Source of the DNA: Candidatus Tagabacteria bacterium CG09_land_8_20_14_0_10_41_14
GTDB lineage: Bacteria; Patescibacteriota; Minisyncoccia; JAHISW01; Tagabacteraceae
Reading direction: 5' to 3'
Length of the DNA stretch: 20,126 nt
NCBI GenBank assembly: GCA_002774055.1
Contig: PEZL01000001.1
Span: forward strand, 1-20,126
Shown here one piece after another: positions 1-8,133 of the stretch; the stretch's first letter is position 1; every line of letters begins with the position of its first letter. The translations under genes and the position numbers were made by a program. A model generated the notes under the pieces. It was not told the DNA's origin. It did not search any database and saw only the letters and a program-made list of their open reading frames with translations.

Positions 1-87
1 TCATAAAATTAAGATTTCTCAATTAAATTTTCGCTCTTTTATTTCCTTTTAATAATTTGATAATTTCGACCCGATAAATCCGAAAAG

Positions 88-96
88 TTATCCACA
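88..96 (+). promoter_or_regulatory. DnaA-box-like 9-mer TTATCCACA
   Basis: Exact match to the high-affinity DnaA box consensus TTATNCACA, located in the AT-rich leader upstream of the lexA-like gene. A second copy in the opposite orientation lies at 170-178. Whether DnaA binds here is inferred from the sequence match alone. No dnaA or dnaN gene is in the window, so this is not evidence for an origin. Confidence 0.4.
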
Positions 97-104
97 GATA
101 AAAT

Positions 105-145
105 TTAGAACTTTCGTATTTTTTTCGGTATAATACAAATATACC
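105..145 (+). promoter_or_regulatory. Promoter and overlapping dyad (candidate LexA operator) of the lexA-like gene
   Basis: A perfect -10 box TATAAT lies at 129-134, with only a weak -35 (TTAGAA, 105-110, 18-nt spacer). The -10 sits inside an inverted repeat GGTATA-N7-TATACC (127-145; 7 of 9 half-site positions are symmetric). LexA proteins normally repress their own promoters through such dyads, so autoregulation is a reasonable inference. The predicted mRNA leader is about 40 nt. A second small dyad, CCACA-N4-TGTGG (161-174), lies just before the start codon. Confidence 0.5.
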
Positions 146-169
146 AAAAGTTTTACGAAACCACAAACC

Positions 170-178
170 TGTGGATAA
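170..178 (-). promoter_or_regulatory. DnaA-box-like 9-mer (reverse copy)
   Basis: TGTGGATAA, the reverse complement of TTATCCACA, ends 3 nt before the lexA-like ATG. It faces the copy at 88-96 and overlaps the CCACA/TGTGG dyad at 161-174. Confidence 0.35.
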
Positions 179-181
179 AAC

Positions 182-643
182 ATGAACACGAATCTCACAA
201 AAAACCAAAAAGCAATTCTAGGCTTTATAAAAACATTCCAAAAAAAGAACGGCTACTCCCCCACCCTGGAAGAAATCGGGAAAAAATTTAAACTTTCTTC
301 TTCTGCCACTATTTACCAATATCTCGCTGCCTTGGATAAAAAAGGATACACCAAAAGAACCAAGGGTCAACCACGTTCTATTGAAATAATTAAAAAATCA
401 AAGAAACAAAACGGCTTGGTAAAAATTCCGCTTTTGGGAACAATTGCCGCGGGCCAGCCAATAGAAGCTATAGAAATTCCAGATGAAACAATATTGGTTG
501 CAAAAAATGAAATTGGAAATTATAAAAATTATTATGCATTGAAGGTTAAAGGAAACAGCATGATTGATGAGGGTATTTTCGATGGAGATATTGTCATAAT
601 TAGAAAATTACGCCGGGTCACTCAACGAAACTTATCTTGCTAA
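182..643 (+). CDS. lexA: LexA-like SOS repressor, C-terminally truncated
   Basis: 153 aa against about 200 for typical LexA. Residues 1-70 form the LexA winged-helix DNA-binding domain (TKNQKAILGFIKTF, then SPTLEEIG and the SSSATIYQYLAALDKKGY recognition region). The S24 peptidase domain begins near residue 80. The self-cleavage Ala-Gly bond is visible at A90-G91 (GTIAAGQPIEA), and the nucleophile Ser is S126 in KGNSMIDEG. After DGDIVIIRK (residue 142) homology stops and an unrelated 11-residue tail ends the protein. The strand carrying the catalytic Lys is therefore missing, so the product should bind DNA but not autocleave, or be non-functional. The ATG is preceded only by a weak purine stretch. 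The break coincides with a frame change into another gene remnant, which suggests a deletion or recombination junction; an assembly chimera is possible. Confidence 0.75.
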   Translation: MNTNLTKNQKAILGFIKTFQKKNGYSPTLEEIGKKFKLSSSATIYQYLAALDKKGYTKRTKGQPRSIEIIKKSKKQNGLVKIPLLGTIAAGQPIEAIEIPDETILVAKNEIGNYKNYYALKVKGNSMIDEGIFDGDIVIIRKLRRVTQRNLSC

Positions 644-692
644 CAAATCAAAAACAGATAATATTATAACATATGTCTATAACAGAAAATAA
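600..692 (+). pseudogene. Possible 3' remnant of an unidentified gene fused behind lexA
   Basis: In the +1 frame relative to lexA, an open stretch of 30 codons begins exactly where LexA homology ends (about 603-611) and stops at 690-692. It overlaps the start of the next gene by 20 nt. Its residues (LENYAGSLNETYLANKSK and onward) have a normal coding composition but are too short to assign. Overlapping neighbours are typical of methyltransferase-restriction gene pairs, and the next gene carries a restriction-type HTH domain. I therefore suspect the tail of a DNA methyltransferase; this is inference, not recognition. Confidence 0.3.
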
Positions 693-1020
693 AGGGCAAC
701 CAACGTGGGCGGAAGCAATTGAAACGGTGATGAAATCGCACGGATATTTTGCAACTCTTAAACAGCTTCACGAGGAAGCGCCAAAACTGAAAGAACACTC
801 TGGAAAAACGCCCAACATGACAATCAATTATGTTGTGCAGGTTGACGAGAGGTTCACTAAAATCATGCCGGGCTTATGGGCGTTGTCAGAATATTTGGAT
901 AAGTTACCCAACCATCTCAATCCAAAAATCCGCCTTGTTGGGGGGCTGTATTACGAATTTACGAAGTTACAAAGTTCAACTACGTTCAACTACCCTGACA
1001 CCCGTACAAGTGTCACATAA
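673..1020 (+). CDS. HARE-HTH winged-helix protein, probably a truncated restriction endonuclease N-terminus
   Basis: 115 aa. Residues 10-74 fit the HARE-HTH winged helix: TWAEAIETVMKSHG (first helix), ATLKQLHEEA, GKTPNMTIN, then FTKIMPGLWALSEYL. This domain occurs in RNA polymerase delta subunits and, in bacteria, at the N-terminus of restriction endonucleases, where it serves DNA recognition. The stretch following the domain (about residue 86 on) degenerates into repeat-derived sequence (gttcaactac twice at 974-993) and ends abruptly, so a catalytic domain is absent. Together with the remnant upstream it suggests a decayed restriction-modification operon. The ATG at 673 overlaps that remnant by 20 nt. 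The HTH assignment is fairly sure; the restriction origin is inferred. Confidence 0.55.
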   Translation: MSITENKGQPTWAEAIETVMKSHGYFATLKQLHEEAPKLKEHSGKTPNMTINYVVQVDERFTKIMPGLWALSEYLDKLPNHLNPKIRLVGGLYYEFTKLQSSTTFNYPDTRTSVT

Positions 1021-1062
1021 CTTGGCGATCGTCATGGTTGTGTGACAGTTGATAAAGTTGAA
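974..1062. repeat. Tandem 10-mers plus nested inverted repeats between two convergent gene ends
   Basis: Two perfect copies of gttcaactac (974-983, 984-993) follow degenerate ttacgaa-like units. Next come TGACAC (996-1001) with GTGTCA (1010-1015), and tgtcacataac (1011-1021) pairing with gttgtgtgaca (1037-1047; one mismatch that is a G-U pair in the + strand RNA). The middle arm is shared, so two alternative hairpins are possible. The block lies between the truncated HTH gene and the rpoC stop. No U-run follows the hairpins on the - strand, so it is not a standard rpoC terminator. Confidence 0.6.
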
Positions 1063-1070
1063 ACCGTGAT

Positions 1071-4000
1071 TTATTCCTCGCTCACATCCTCTGATTCATC
1101 TTCTTTAAATCTATGTAAACTCTTCAAGTCCTTGCGAAAGCCGGTGCCTGCCGGGATAAGATGCCCAATAATAACATTCTCTTTCAAGCCGCGCAAAACA
1201 TCTCTCACTCCTTCGGTTGCCGCGCCTATAAGCACCCGGGCCGTATCCTGGAAAGAGGCGGCGGACAGAAAACCCGCGGCGCTAAGCGAAACCTTACTAA
1301 TACCCATGGGTGTTTCTATCACGGTGGCTTCCCTGCCCCCCTTTTCTTTTACCCTTTTGTTTTCTTTCAAAAAAACGGCTCTTTCAACTATCTTGCCGCG
1401 GTTCAAATTGGTATCACCCGAATCTTTAACACGAAATCGAGAAAACATCTGACGGACAACAACTTCCAAATGCTTATTATTGATAGAAACCCCCTGATTA
1501 TCGTAAACCCAGCCCACTTCGCGAATAATATAACGCTGTGCGGCTTCCTGCCCGGCGATTTTGAAAAGCGCCTTCACATCTATCGGACCGTCTGAAAGAG
1601 GCTGGCCGGCCTTAATCTCCTGACCAACTTTCACAATTACCCTTTTCCCAAAAGGAATAGGATATTCTTTTGATTTTTTATCCTTCTCTACGGTTACGGC
1701 CCTTTCCTGGTTTTGATGCACGTCTGCCGAAGTAAGTTCTTTAATCCGCAAAACTGTTCCGTCTATCTCGCTTATAACAGCCGGGTTGGCCGGAGTCCTC
1801 ATCTCAAAAAGTTCATCAATTCTCGGAAGACCAAGCGTGATATCTCCCGAGTCCGCGGCCACACCGCCGGTGTGAAAAGTACGCAGCGTCAACTGTGTGC
1901 CCGGCTCACCAATGGCCTGCGCCGCCACAATACCCACAGCCTCACCTAATTTAATGAGTTCCCCCCTGCCCAAATCCTGGCCGTAACATTTTTTACAAAT
2001 ACCCCAGGAAGTATTACAACTCAAGGGAGACCTGACATAAACCTCCTCAACCGAAGAACCATTAATAATTCCGGCATCTTCAAAAGTCAAAAAATGACCC
2101 GCCTTCAAAGTTTTCCTGCCGACCTTCAAATTTTTGGCCAATACTCTACCCATTATATTATCAAAAAAACTTATTCCCAGTTCCGCCTCTTCCGAACGCT
2201 TAATCAAAAAGCCGTTCTTATCTTTACAATCTTCTTCGCTGATAATAACGTCCTGCGCCACATCCACCAAACGGCGGGTAAGATAACCGGCCTTGGCGGT
2301 TTTTAAAGCGGTGTCCGCCGTACCCTTTCTCGCGCCATGCGTTGAAATAAAGTATTCCAGAATGCTCAGGCCTTCTTTATACGAACTCTTGATTGGAAAA
2401 TCTATAATTTTACCGGCGGGGTTCATCACCAGCCCTTTCATGCCGGCCATTTGATTAACCTGACCCCAACTAGCCCGGGCGGCCGAAGAAACCATGCTAA
2501 ACACGGGCCCAAAAATATCAAGCGATTGGGGGACTTTTTCGTCTATCTTGTTTTTCGCTTCCTGCCAAATTTCTATTATTTTGTAATACCGTTCTTCTTC
2601 GCTTAAAAATCCATTGTTAAAATACTCATAAATCTCCGCCTCTTTTTTCTCGGCCTCTCTTAATATACGCCCTTTCTCGTCCGGTACACGCAAATCTTCC
2701 ATGCCCCAGGAAATACCCGAACGGCTGGCGTATTCAAAACCAAAGTCTTTTATTTTATCCAAAATAGGCGGAGTGGCGTCTACCCCGTAACAACGGATCA
2801 ATTGTTCCACCAAATTGGCCAATTTCTTTTTTGTAAGCTCGTCATTGATAAAAGCAAAATCATCGGGCAAAACACTATTAAACAAAAGACGGCCGACGGT
2901 GGTTTCTAAAATATCACCATTAAAAGAATTATATTTTTTGTTATTTTTTTTAATTTTTACCTTTATTAACGCTTGAAGTTCAACAATGTTAAAATCATAA
3001 GCATTAATGGCGTCATTGGGACTTGAAAAATATCTTCCTTCGCCAAAAGAACCCGGTTTAGCGCGCGTCATAAAAAAACAGCCCAAAACTATATCCTGGC
3101 TGGGATTTACCACCGGCCTGCCGGTGCGCGGAATAAGCAGGTTTTTATTTGAAGCCATGAGTTCGGCGGCCTCTTTCTGCGCTTCTTCTCCCAAGGGAAT
3201 GTGAACAGCCATCTGGTCGCCGTCAAAATCTGCGTTGAAAGCGCTGCAAACAAGCGGATGCAACTGAATAGCGTTTCCGTCTATCAAAACAGGCAGAAAA
3301 GCCTGCACGCCCAAACGATGAAGGGTAGGCGCCCTATTTAACAAAACATACTTATCGGTAATAACATTTTCCAAAATTTCCCACACATCATCCGTTTTTT
3401 CATCTATAAGCCTATTTGCCCCGCGCACATTGTGGGCCAGTTCACGCTGTATAATTTTGGAAATTATAAACGGACGAAAAAGTTCCAAGGCCATAAGCTT
3501 GGGCAAACCGCACTGATGCATTTTTAATTCCGGGCCGACCACAATCACCGAACGGCCGGAATAATCCACCCGCTTTCCAAGCAAGTTCTGTCTGAATCTC
3601 CCATGCTTTCCGCGAAGCATATCGGCCAGTGAACGAAGCGGACGCTTTTGAGACTGGCTCACGGCAGCGACACCCTGTGTGCGCCTGATAGAATTATCTA
3701 TCAAAGAGTCAATCGCTTCCTGCAGCATTCTTTTCTCGTTTTTAACAATTACATCCGGGGCGTTTAATTCCAAAAGTCTCTTCAAGCGATTGTTCCGATT
3801 CAAAACCCTGCGGTAAAGATCGTTGACGTCGGAAGTGGCGTGACGGCCGCCATCCAACTGCACCATCGGCCGCAGAGCAGGCGGAATAACCGGCAATACG
3901 GTTAAAAACATCCATTCAGGCCTATTTTTGGATTTAATCAGGGAGTTAACCAGAGAAATCTGCTTCAAAAGTTTCTTGCGCGCTTGCGGGTTCGCGTCTT

Positions 4001-4718
4001 CATATTTTTTTGTGAACTTATCCGAAAGTTTCCGTAAATCAAGCTCTTTACAAATATTAAAAAGGGCCTCGGCGCCCGAAAGGGCTTCAAAACACTCTCC
4101 ATATTTTAAACTTAAATGTCTAAACTCGTGCTCATCCAAAACACGATGGGCGGTAATATCATTAACTTCCTTTTTGGCAACCCGATAGACTTCTTTTAAA
4201 TCCGTTTTCTCTTTCTTTGACTCAAGTTTTCTGATTTTGGTCTTATATTCTTTTTCAAGAGCGGAGAAAATTTCGTTTTTATTATCTTCGTTAACCTTAA
4301 TAATAATGTAGCCGGCAAAATAAATAACCTTCTCCAAATCCACGATGGACATATCCAAAAGCAAACCGAGCCTCGAGGGAGTGCCGCGAACAAACCAAAT
4401 ATGAGCCGTAGGAACGGCCAAGACAATATGACCCATTCTTTCTCTTCTCACACTGGAACGAGTTACCTCAACCCCGCATTTTTCGCAAACAAGCCCCTTA
4501 TATCTTACTCTGCGATATTTGCCGCAATAACACTCATAATCTTTTTCCGGGCCGAAAATACGCTCGTCAAAAAGACCATCGCGTTCCGAGCGCTGGGTGC
4601 GGTAATTTATGGTTTCCGGCTTGGTAACTTCCCCGAAAGACCAAGACAAAATTTCTTCCGGTGATGAAAGTTTAAGCGTTATTGAATTAAAATCCATTAA
4701 TTTTTGTTCATTCGCCAT
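1071..4718 (-). CDS. rpoC: DNA-directed RNA polymerase beta' subunit
   Basis: Catalytic clamp subunit of RNA polymerase, 1215 aa, close to the short bacterial form and without a large lineage-specific insertion. The N-terminal zinc ribbon is intact (C63, C65, C78, C81). The Mg-binding loop NADFDGDQMAVH begins at N495, with catalytic D497, D499 and D501. A second zinc site near CNTSWGICKKC and the trigger-loop region GIVAAQAIGEPGTQLTLRT are present. The C-terminus ends in an acidic tail (KEDESEDVSEE). The ATG overlaps the last 11 nt of rpoB, so the two are translationally coupled; a GGA element lies about 9 nt upstream inside rpoB. No clear intrinsic terminator follows the stop. Confidence 0.98.
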   Translation of the reverse strand: MANEQKLMDFNSITLKLSSPEEILSWSFGEVTKPETINYRTQRSERDGLFDERIFGPEKDYECYCGKYRRVRYKGLVCEKCGVEVTRSSVRRERMGHIVLAVPTAHIWFVRGTPSRLGLLLDMSIVDLEKVIYFAGYIIIKVNEDNKNEIFSALEKEYKTKIRKLESKKEKTDLKEVYRVAKKEVNDITAHRVLDEHEFRHLSLKYGECFEALSGAEALFNICKELDLRKLSDKFTKKYEDANPQARKKLLKQISLVNSLIKSKNRPEWMFLTVLPVIPPALRPMVQLDGGRHATSDVNDLYRRVLNRNNRLKRLLELNAPDVIVKNEKRMLQEAIDSLIDNSIRRTQGVAAVSQSQKRPLRSLADMLRGKHGRFRQNLLGKRVDYSGRSVIVVGPELKMHQCGLPKLMALELFRPFIISKIIQRELAHNVRGANRLIDEKTDDVWEILENVITDKYVLLNRAPTLHRLGVQAFLPVLIDGNAIQLHPLVCSAFNADFDGDQMAVHIPLGEEAQKEAAELMASNKNLLIPRTGRPVVNPSQDIVLGCFFMTRAKPGSFGEGRYFSSPNDAINAYDFNIVELQALIKVKIKKNNKKYNSFNGDILETTVGRLLFNSVLPDDFAFINDELTKKKLANLVEQLIRCYGVDATPPILDKIKDFGFEYASRSGISWGMEDLRVPDEKGRILREAEKKEAEIYEYFNNGFLSEEERYYKIIEIWQEAKNKIDEKVPQSLDIFGPVFSMVSSAARASWGQVNQMAGMKGLVMNPAGKIIDFPIKSSYKEGLSILEYFISTHGARKGTADTALKTAKAGYLTRRLVDVAQDVIISEEDCKDKNGFLIKRSEEAELGISFFDNIMGRVLAKNLKVGRKTLKAGHFLTFEDAGIINGSSVEEVYVRSPLSCNTSWGICKKCYGQDLGRGELIKLGEAVGIVAAQAIGEPGTQLTLRTFHTGGVAADSGDITLGLPRIDELFEMRTPANPAVISEIDGTVLRIKELTSADVHQNQERAVTVEKDKKSKEYPIPFGKRVIVKVGQEIKAGQPLSDGPIDVKALFKIAGQEAAQRYIIREVGWVYDNQGVSINNKHLEVVVRQMFSRFRVKDSGDTNLNRGKIVERAVFLKENKRVKEKGGREATVIETPMGISKVSLSAAGFLSAASFQDTARVLIGAATEGVRDVLRGLKENVIIGHLIPAGTGFRKDLKSLHRFKEDESEDVSEE

Positions 4719-7700
4719 CTTGTTTTTCCAAAATTACGTTTAACGCCAATCCCCTTAATTCATTTACCAAAACATGAAAAGCCGCGGGTATATTCGGATA
4801 CCTGAATTTTTCACCCCGCACAATCGCGTCAAAAACATTTGTACGGCCCATAACATCGTCCGATTTAATGGTGATCATTTCCTGCAGCGCGTGCGCCGCG
4901 CCATAACCCTCCAGAGCCCAGACTTCCATTTCTCCAAATCTTTGGCCGCCGCCTTGCGCCTTGCCGCCAAGCGGCTGCTGGGTAATAAGAGAATAAGGGC
5001 CGATGGAACGCATGTGCAATTTATCCTCCACCATGTGAATAAGTTTGAGCATGTAAATCTGGCCGACCGTTATTTTTTGCTGATATGGCTCACCGGTACG
5101 GCCATCATAAAGTTTTACCTTGCCGTCTTTTGGCAAACCCGCGGCAACCAACTCTCGGCTGATTTCTTCCTCGGTAACGCCCGCGAATGGCGGAGTAATG
5201 GCCTGGTACCCCAAACGCTCGGCTGCCCAGCCAAGATGCGTCTCAAGAATCTGGCCGACATTCATTCGTGAAGCAACACCCAGCGGATTTAAAATAATGT
5301 CCACCGGAGTGCCATCTTCAAGATAAGGCATATCTTCCAAAGAAAGCACTTTAGAAATAACACCTTTGTTTCCGTGCCGGCCTGCCATTTTATCCCCTAC
5401 TGAAATTTTTCTGAGTTGGGCCACCTGCACCTTGATTTCTTTTATGACACCCGTTTCAAGTTTATCTCCCCTATCGCGGGAAAAAACTTTTACGCCGATA
5501 ACGCGACCGCGCTTTCCATGCTCCAAACGCAAAGACGTGTCTTTTACCTCCCTCGCCTTTTCGCCGAAAATGGCGCGAAGCAATCTTTCTTCCGGCGTAA
5601 GCTCCACCTCTCCCTTGGGAGAAATTTTACCAACCAGAATATCGCCCGGCCGCACACCCGCCCCGATTCGCACCACACCTTCTTCATCTAAATCTTTCAA
5701 TTTTTCTTCGCCCACATTGGGAATATCATAAGTGGTAATTTCGGGACCAAGTTTGGTATCTCGCACCTTGACCGAAAACTCTTCAATGTGAACAGACGTA
5801 AAAATATCATCCTTCACCAACCGCTCGGAAATAATAATAGCGTCTTCAAAATTGGCGCCTCCCCACGACAAAAAAGCAACCAAAATATTTTTACCCAAGG
5901 CAAGCTGGCCGTTTTCCGTAGAACTGGTATCAGCCAAAACTTGACCTTTTTTCACCTCCTGTCCCGGTTCAACCACCGGCTTCTGGTCTATTAAAGTAAA
6001 GTCGTTTGAACGCAGAAAATTTACCAGATTGTAAGTTTTGGTTTTCCGTGCCCTTTCTCCGCCTTCGGCGGAGATTATAATTTTGTCCGCGTCCACGTAT
6101 TTAACAACGCCGGAATTCTTAGCAACAATTAATCTGCCGCTATCAATAGCCGCTTTTTCTTCCCACCCAGTAGCAACCAAAGGCGCCTCGGGATTAAGGC
6201 AAGGTACGGCCTGTTTCTGCATATTTGAACCCATTAAAGCCCTGTTCGCGTCATCGTGTTCAAGAAATGGTATAAGAGAAGTGGCCACGCTGAAAGCCTG
6301 CTGAAAAGAAACGTCAATAAAATCCACCTCATCGCGAGCCACAAGCCCCGGCTGAAGCTTTACCCTGGCCTCCACCTGCTCGTCTAAAAGATTTCCCTCT
6401 TTGTCATAAGCCACGCCGGCATGAGCAATGTTGTACTTGCTTTCTTGAAGAGCGTCTAAAAAAACTATTTCTTTGGTGATTCTGCCGTTTTTCACCCTGC
6501 GGTAAGGAACCTCAATAATGCCGTAATCATTAAGACGGGCGTATGTGGCCAAGTGCACCACCAAGCCGATATTCGGGCCTTCGGGCGTTTCAATGGGGCA
6601 AATACGGCCGTAGTGAGAAATATGCACATCACGCACTTCAAAACCGGCCCGTTCACGAGTAAGGCCGCCTGGTCCCATGGCCGAAAGCCGGCGTAAATGC
6701 TCTACCTCATCCAGCACATTCTTCTGACTCATAAACTGGGAGAGCTGATTGGTCATAAAGTATTCTTTCACCGCCGCGGAAAAAGGACGCGTGTTTACCA
6801 GTTGGCTGGGCGTGAGGGTTTCCGCTTCCAAAGTAGACATTCTGTCCTGAATGGCTTTTTTCATACGTGTCATGCCCACACGGATTCTTTCCTGAAGCAT
6901 TTCCCCCACGGCTCTTATTCTTTTGTTTCCCAAATGGTCTATGTCGTCCGGCTGGGCCTGCGGAGTATCGTTTAAACGGATTATTTCCGTGATAGTGGCG
7001 ATCAAATCTTTTTGTGTTAAAACGCGGGATTCGTTTTTAATATTGTCCAGCGGAAATCCAACCCGCTGGTTAAATTTATATCTTCCCACAACCGATAAAT
7101 CATAACGGCTGGGATCAAACATGGCGTCTATCAAATCTTTCGCATTCTTGCTGGTGGCAAGTTCGCCCGGCCGGATGCGTCTAAAAAGTTCAACATAAGC
7201 CTCTTCGGATTTTTTTGATTCGTCTTTTTCCAGAGTTTCCTTTATATAATCTATATCCCGGGGTTTTATATGAGCAAAGGCTTTTTTGATATCGTCGTTT
7301 GTGGAAAGGCCGAAAACGCGCAAAAGAACGGTTGCGGCAACCTTTCTCTTTCTGTCTATGCGCGCAAAAATAGCGTTGTTGGATTCGGTTTCTATTTCCA
7401 CCCAGGCGCCGCGGTTTGGAATTATTTTTGCTCCAAAAAGTTTATTGCCGCGAAAAACAGACATCGTGAAAAAGGCGCCAAAGGAGCGCGCCAGTTGAGA
7501 AACAATGACGCGCTCTACTCCATTAATGACGAAGGTGCCGTGATCTGTCATCAGGGGTAAATCACAGAGATAAAGTTCCTGCTCCTTATTTTCTTTCGTC
7601 ACTTTATTTTTAAGGCGCAGACATATCTTTAACGGAGCTCCATAAGAAAGATTGTTCGCCTTGGCGTAAAATTCATCAAACTTCGGCTCATCAATGCTAA

Positions 7701-7914
7701 AATCCACGAATTCCATGTCAAATTCTTTTTCGGTATAATCTTTAATAGGAAAAAATTCTTTAAACGCGTCCTTAAGGCCTTCTTTCAAAAACCAATCAAA
7801 AGATTTCTTTTGGACTTCGGCCAAAAAAGGAGGTTCTGCCAAAGGTTCCCGATATTTAGAAAAATATTTTTTGGGTCTAATCGGCCTGGCGACAGACCCG
7901 GTTTCTTGTGACAT
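4708..7914 (-). CDS. rpoB: DNA-directed RNA polymerase beta subunit
   Basis: Core catalytic subunit, 1068 aa against 1342 in E. coli; the difference is mainly absence of the E. coli sequence insertions. Recognisable blocks are FGAFFTMSVFRGNKLFGAK near the N-terminus, the rifampicin region (LSQFMSQKNVLDEVEHLRR, from about residue 391), PIETPEGPNIGL, the active-site lysine block GDKMAGRHGNKGVISK, and GGKAQGGGQRFGEMEVWALE near the C-terminus. Ser396 occupies the position of E. coli Asp516, a rifampicin contact. The ATG at 7914 is the first in frame. Only a poor Shine-Dalgarno is visible. It is the first gene of rpoBC, with a promoter at 8030-8059 and a leader of about 110 nt. Confidence 0.98.
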   Translation of the reverse strand: MSQETGSVARPIRPKKYFSKYREPLAEPPFLAEVQKKSFDWFLKEGLKDAFKEFFPIKDYTEKEFDMEFVDFSIDEPKFDEFYAKANNLSYGAPLKICLRLKNKVTKENKEQELYLCDLPLMTDHGTFVINGVERVIVSQLARSFGAFFTMSVFRGNKLFGAKIIPNRGAWVEIETESNNAIFARIDRKRKVAATVLLRVFGLSTNDDIKKAFAHIKPRDIDYIKETLEKDESKKSEEAYVELFRRIRPGELATSKNAKDLIDAMFDPSRYDLSVVGRYKFNQRVGFPLDNIKNESRVLTQKDLIATITEIIRLNDTPQAQPDDIDHLGNKRIRAVGEMLQERIRVGMTRMKKAIQDRMSTLEAETLTPSQLVNTRPFSAAVKEYFMTNQLSQFMSQKNVLDEVEHLRRLSAMGPGGLTRERAGFEVRDVHISHYGRICPIETPEGPNIGLVVHLATYARLNDYGIIEVPYRRVKNGRITKEIVFLDALQESKYNIAHAGVAYDKEGNLLDEQVEARVKLQPGLVARDEVDFIDVSFQQAFSVATSLIPFLEHDDANRALMGSNMQKQAVPCLNPEAPLVATGWEEKAAIDSGRLIVAKNSGVVKYVDADKIIISAEGGERARKTKTYNLVNFLRSNDFTLIDQKPVVEPGQEVKKGQVLADTSSTENGQLALGKNILVAFLSWGGANFEDAIIISERLVKDDIFTSVHIEEFSVKVRDTKLGPEITTYDIPNVGEEKLKDLDEEGVVRIGAGVRPGDILVGKISPKGEVELTPEERLLRAIFGEKAREVKDTSLRLEHGKRGRVIGVKVFSRDRGDKLETGVIKEIKVQVAQLRKISVGDKMAGRHGNKGVISKVLSLEDMPYLEDGTPVDIILNPLGVASRMNVGQILETHLGWAAERLGYQAITPPFAGVTEEEISRELVAAGLPKDGKVKLYDGRTGEPYQQKITVGQIYMLKLIHMVEDKLHMRSIGPYSLITQQPLGGKAQGGGQRFGEMEVWALEGYGAAHALQEMITIKSDDVMGRTNVFDAIVRGEKFRYPNIPAAFHVLVNELRGLALNVILEKQDGE

Positions 7915-8023
7915 GCAAAAGCAAATTTAGAATATATGTAATAATAAAAAAATAGCCCTTCCGCTACTCAAAACGGCTTATATTTAAATTTATTATTGAA
8001 ATATTGGTGTAGTAAACACCTTA
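7915..8023 (-). promoter_or_regulatory. rpoB mRNA leader with small hairpins
   Basis: AT-rich transcribed leader predicted between the promoter and the rpoB ATG. In mRNA sense it contains GGTGT-TTACT-ACACC (8006-8020, 5-bp stem) and, nearer the gene, a short TAGC/GCTA stem followed by seven U residues (about 7950-7970). The second element resembles a weak attenuator, but its 4-bp stem is marginal. No gene is seen in the 219 nt between rpoB and the metallo-hydrolase gene. Confidence 0.3.
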
Positions 8024-8029
8024 AATTTT

Positions 8030-8059
8030 ATTTTACTACTTCTCCCTGCATAAAGTCAA
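8030..8059 (-). promoter_or_regulatory. Sigma-70-type promoter of rpoBC
   Basis: On the - strand TTGACT (8054-8059) is separated by 18 nt from TAAAAT (8030-8035), five of six consensus matches for each box. Transcription would start near 8023 and run into rpoB. A further TTGACA sits about 45 nt upstream but lacks a convincing -10. Confidence 0.6.
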
Positions 8060-8133
8060 CCCATCTAGCCGTGAATAAAACACAACACACATCACGCCAG
8101 AATGTCAACCTTTTATTGGCCACTTCTTCTTTT

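Noticed and set aside
23..208. Small - strand gene at the left edge
   Set aside because: It overlaps the lexA promoter and start and has AT-driven composition with no ribosome-binding site.
1011..1047. Intrinsic terminator for rpoC
   Set aside because: The hairpin has a 15-nt loop and no U-run on the - strand, so it is listed only as a repeat.
4774..5271. Long + strand frames opposite rpoB and rpoC
   Set aside because: They are antisense shadows of highly conserved genes and show no domain pattern.
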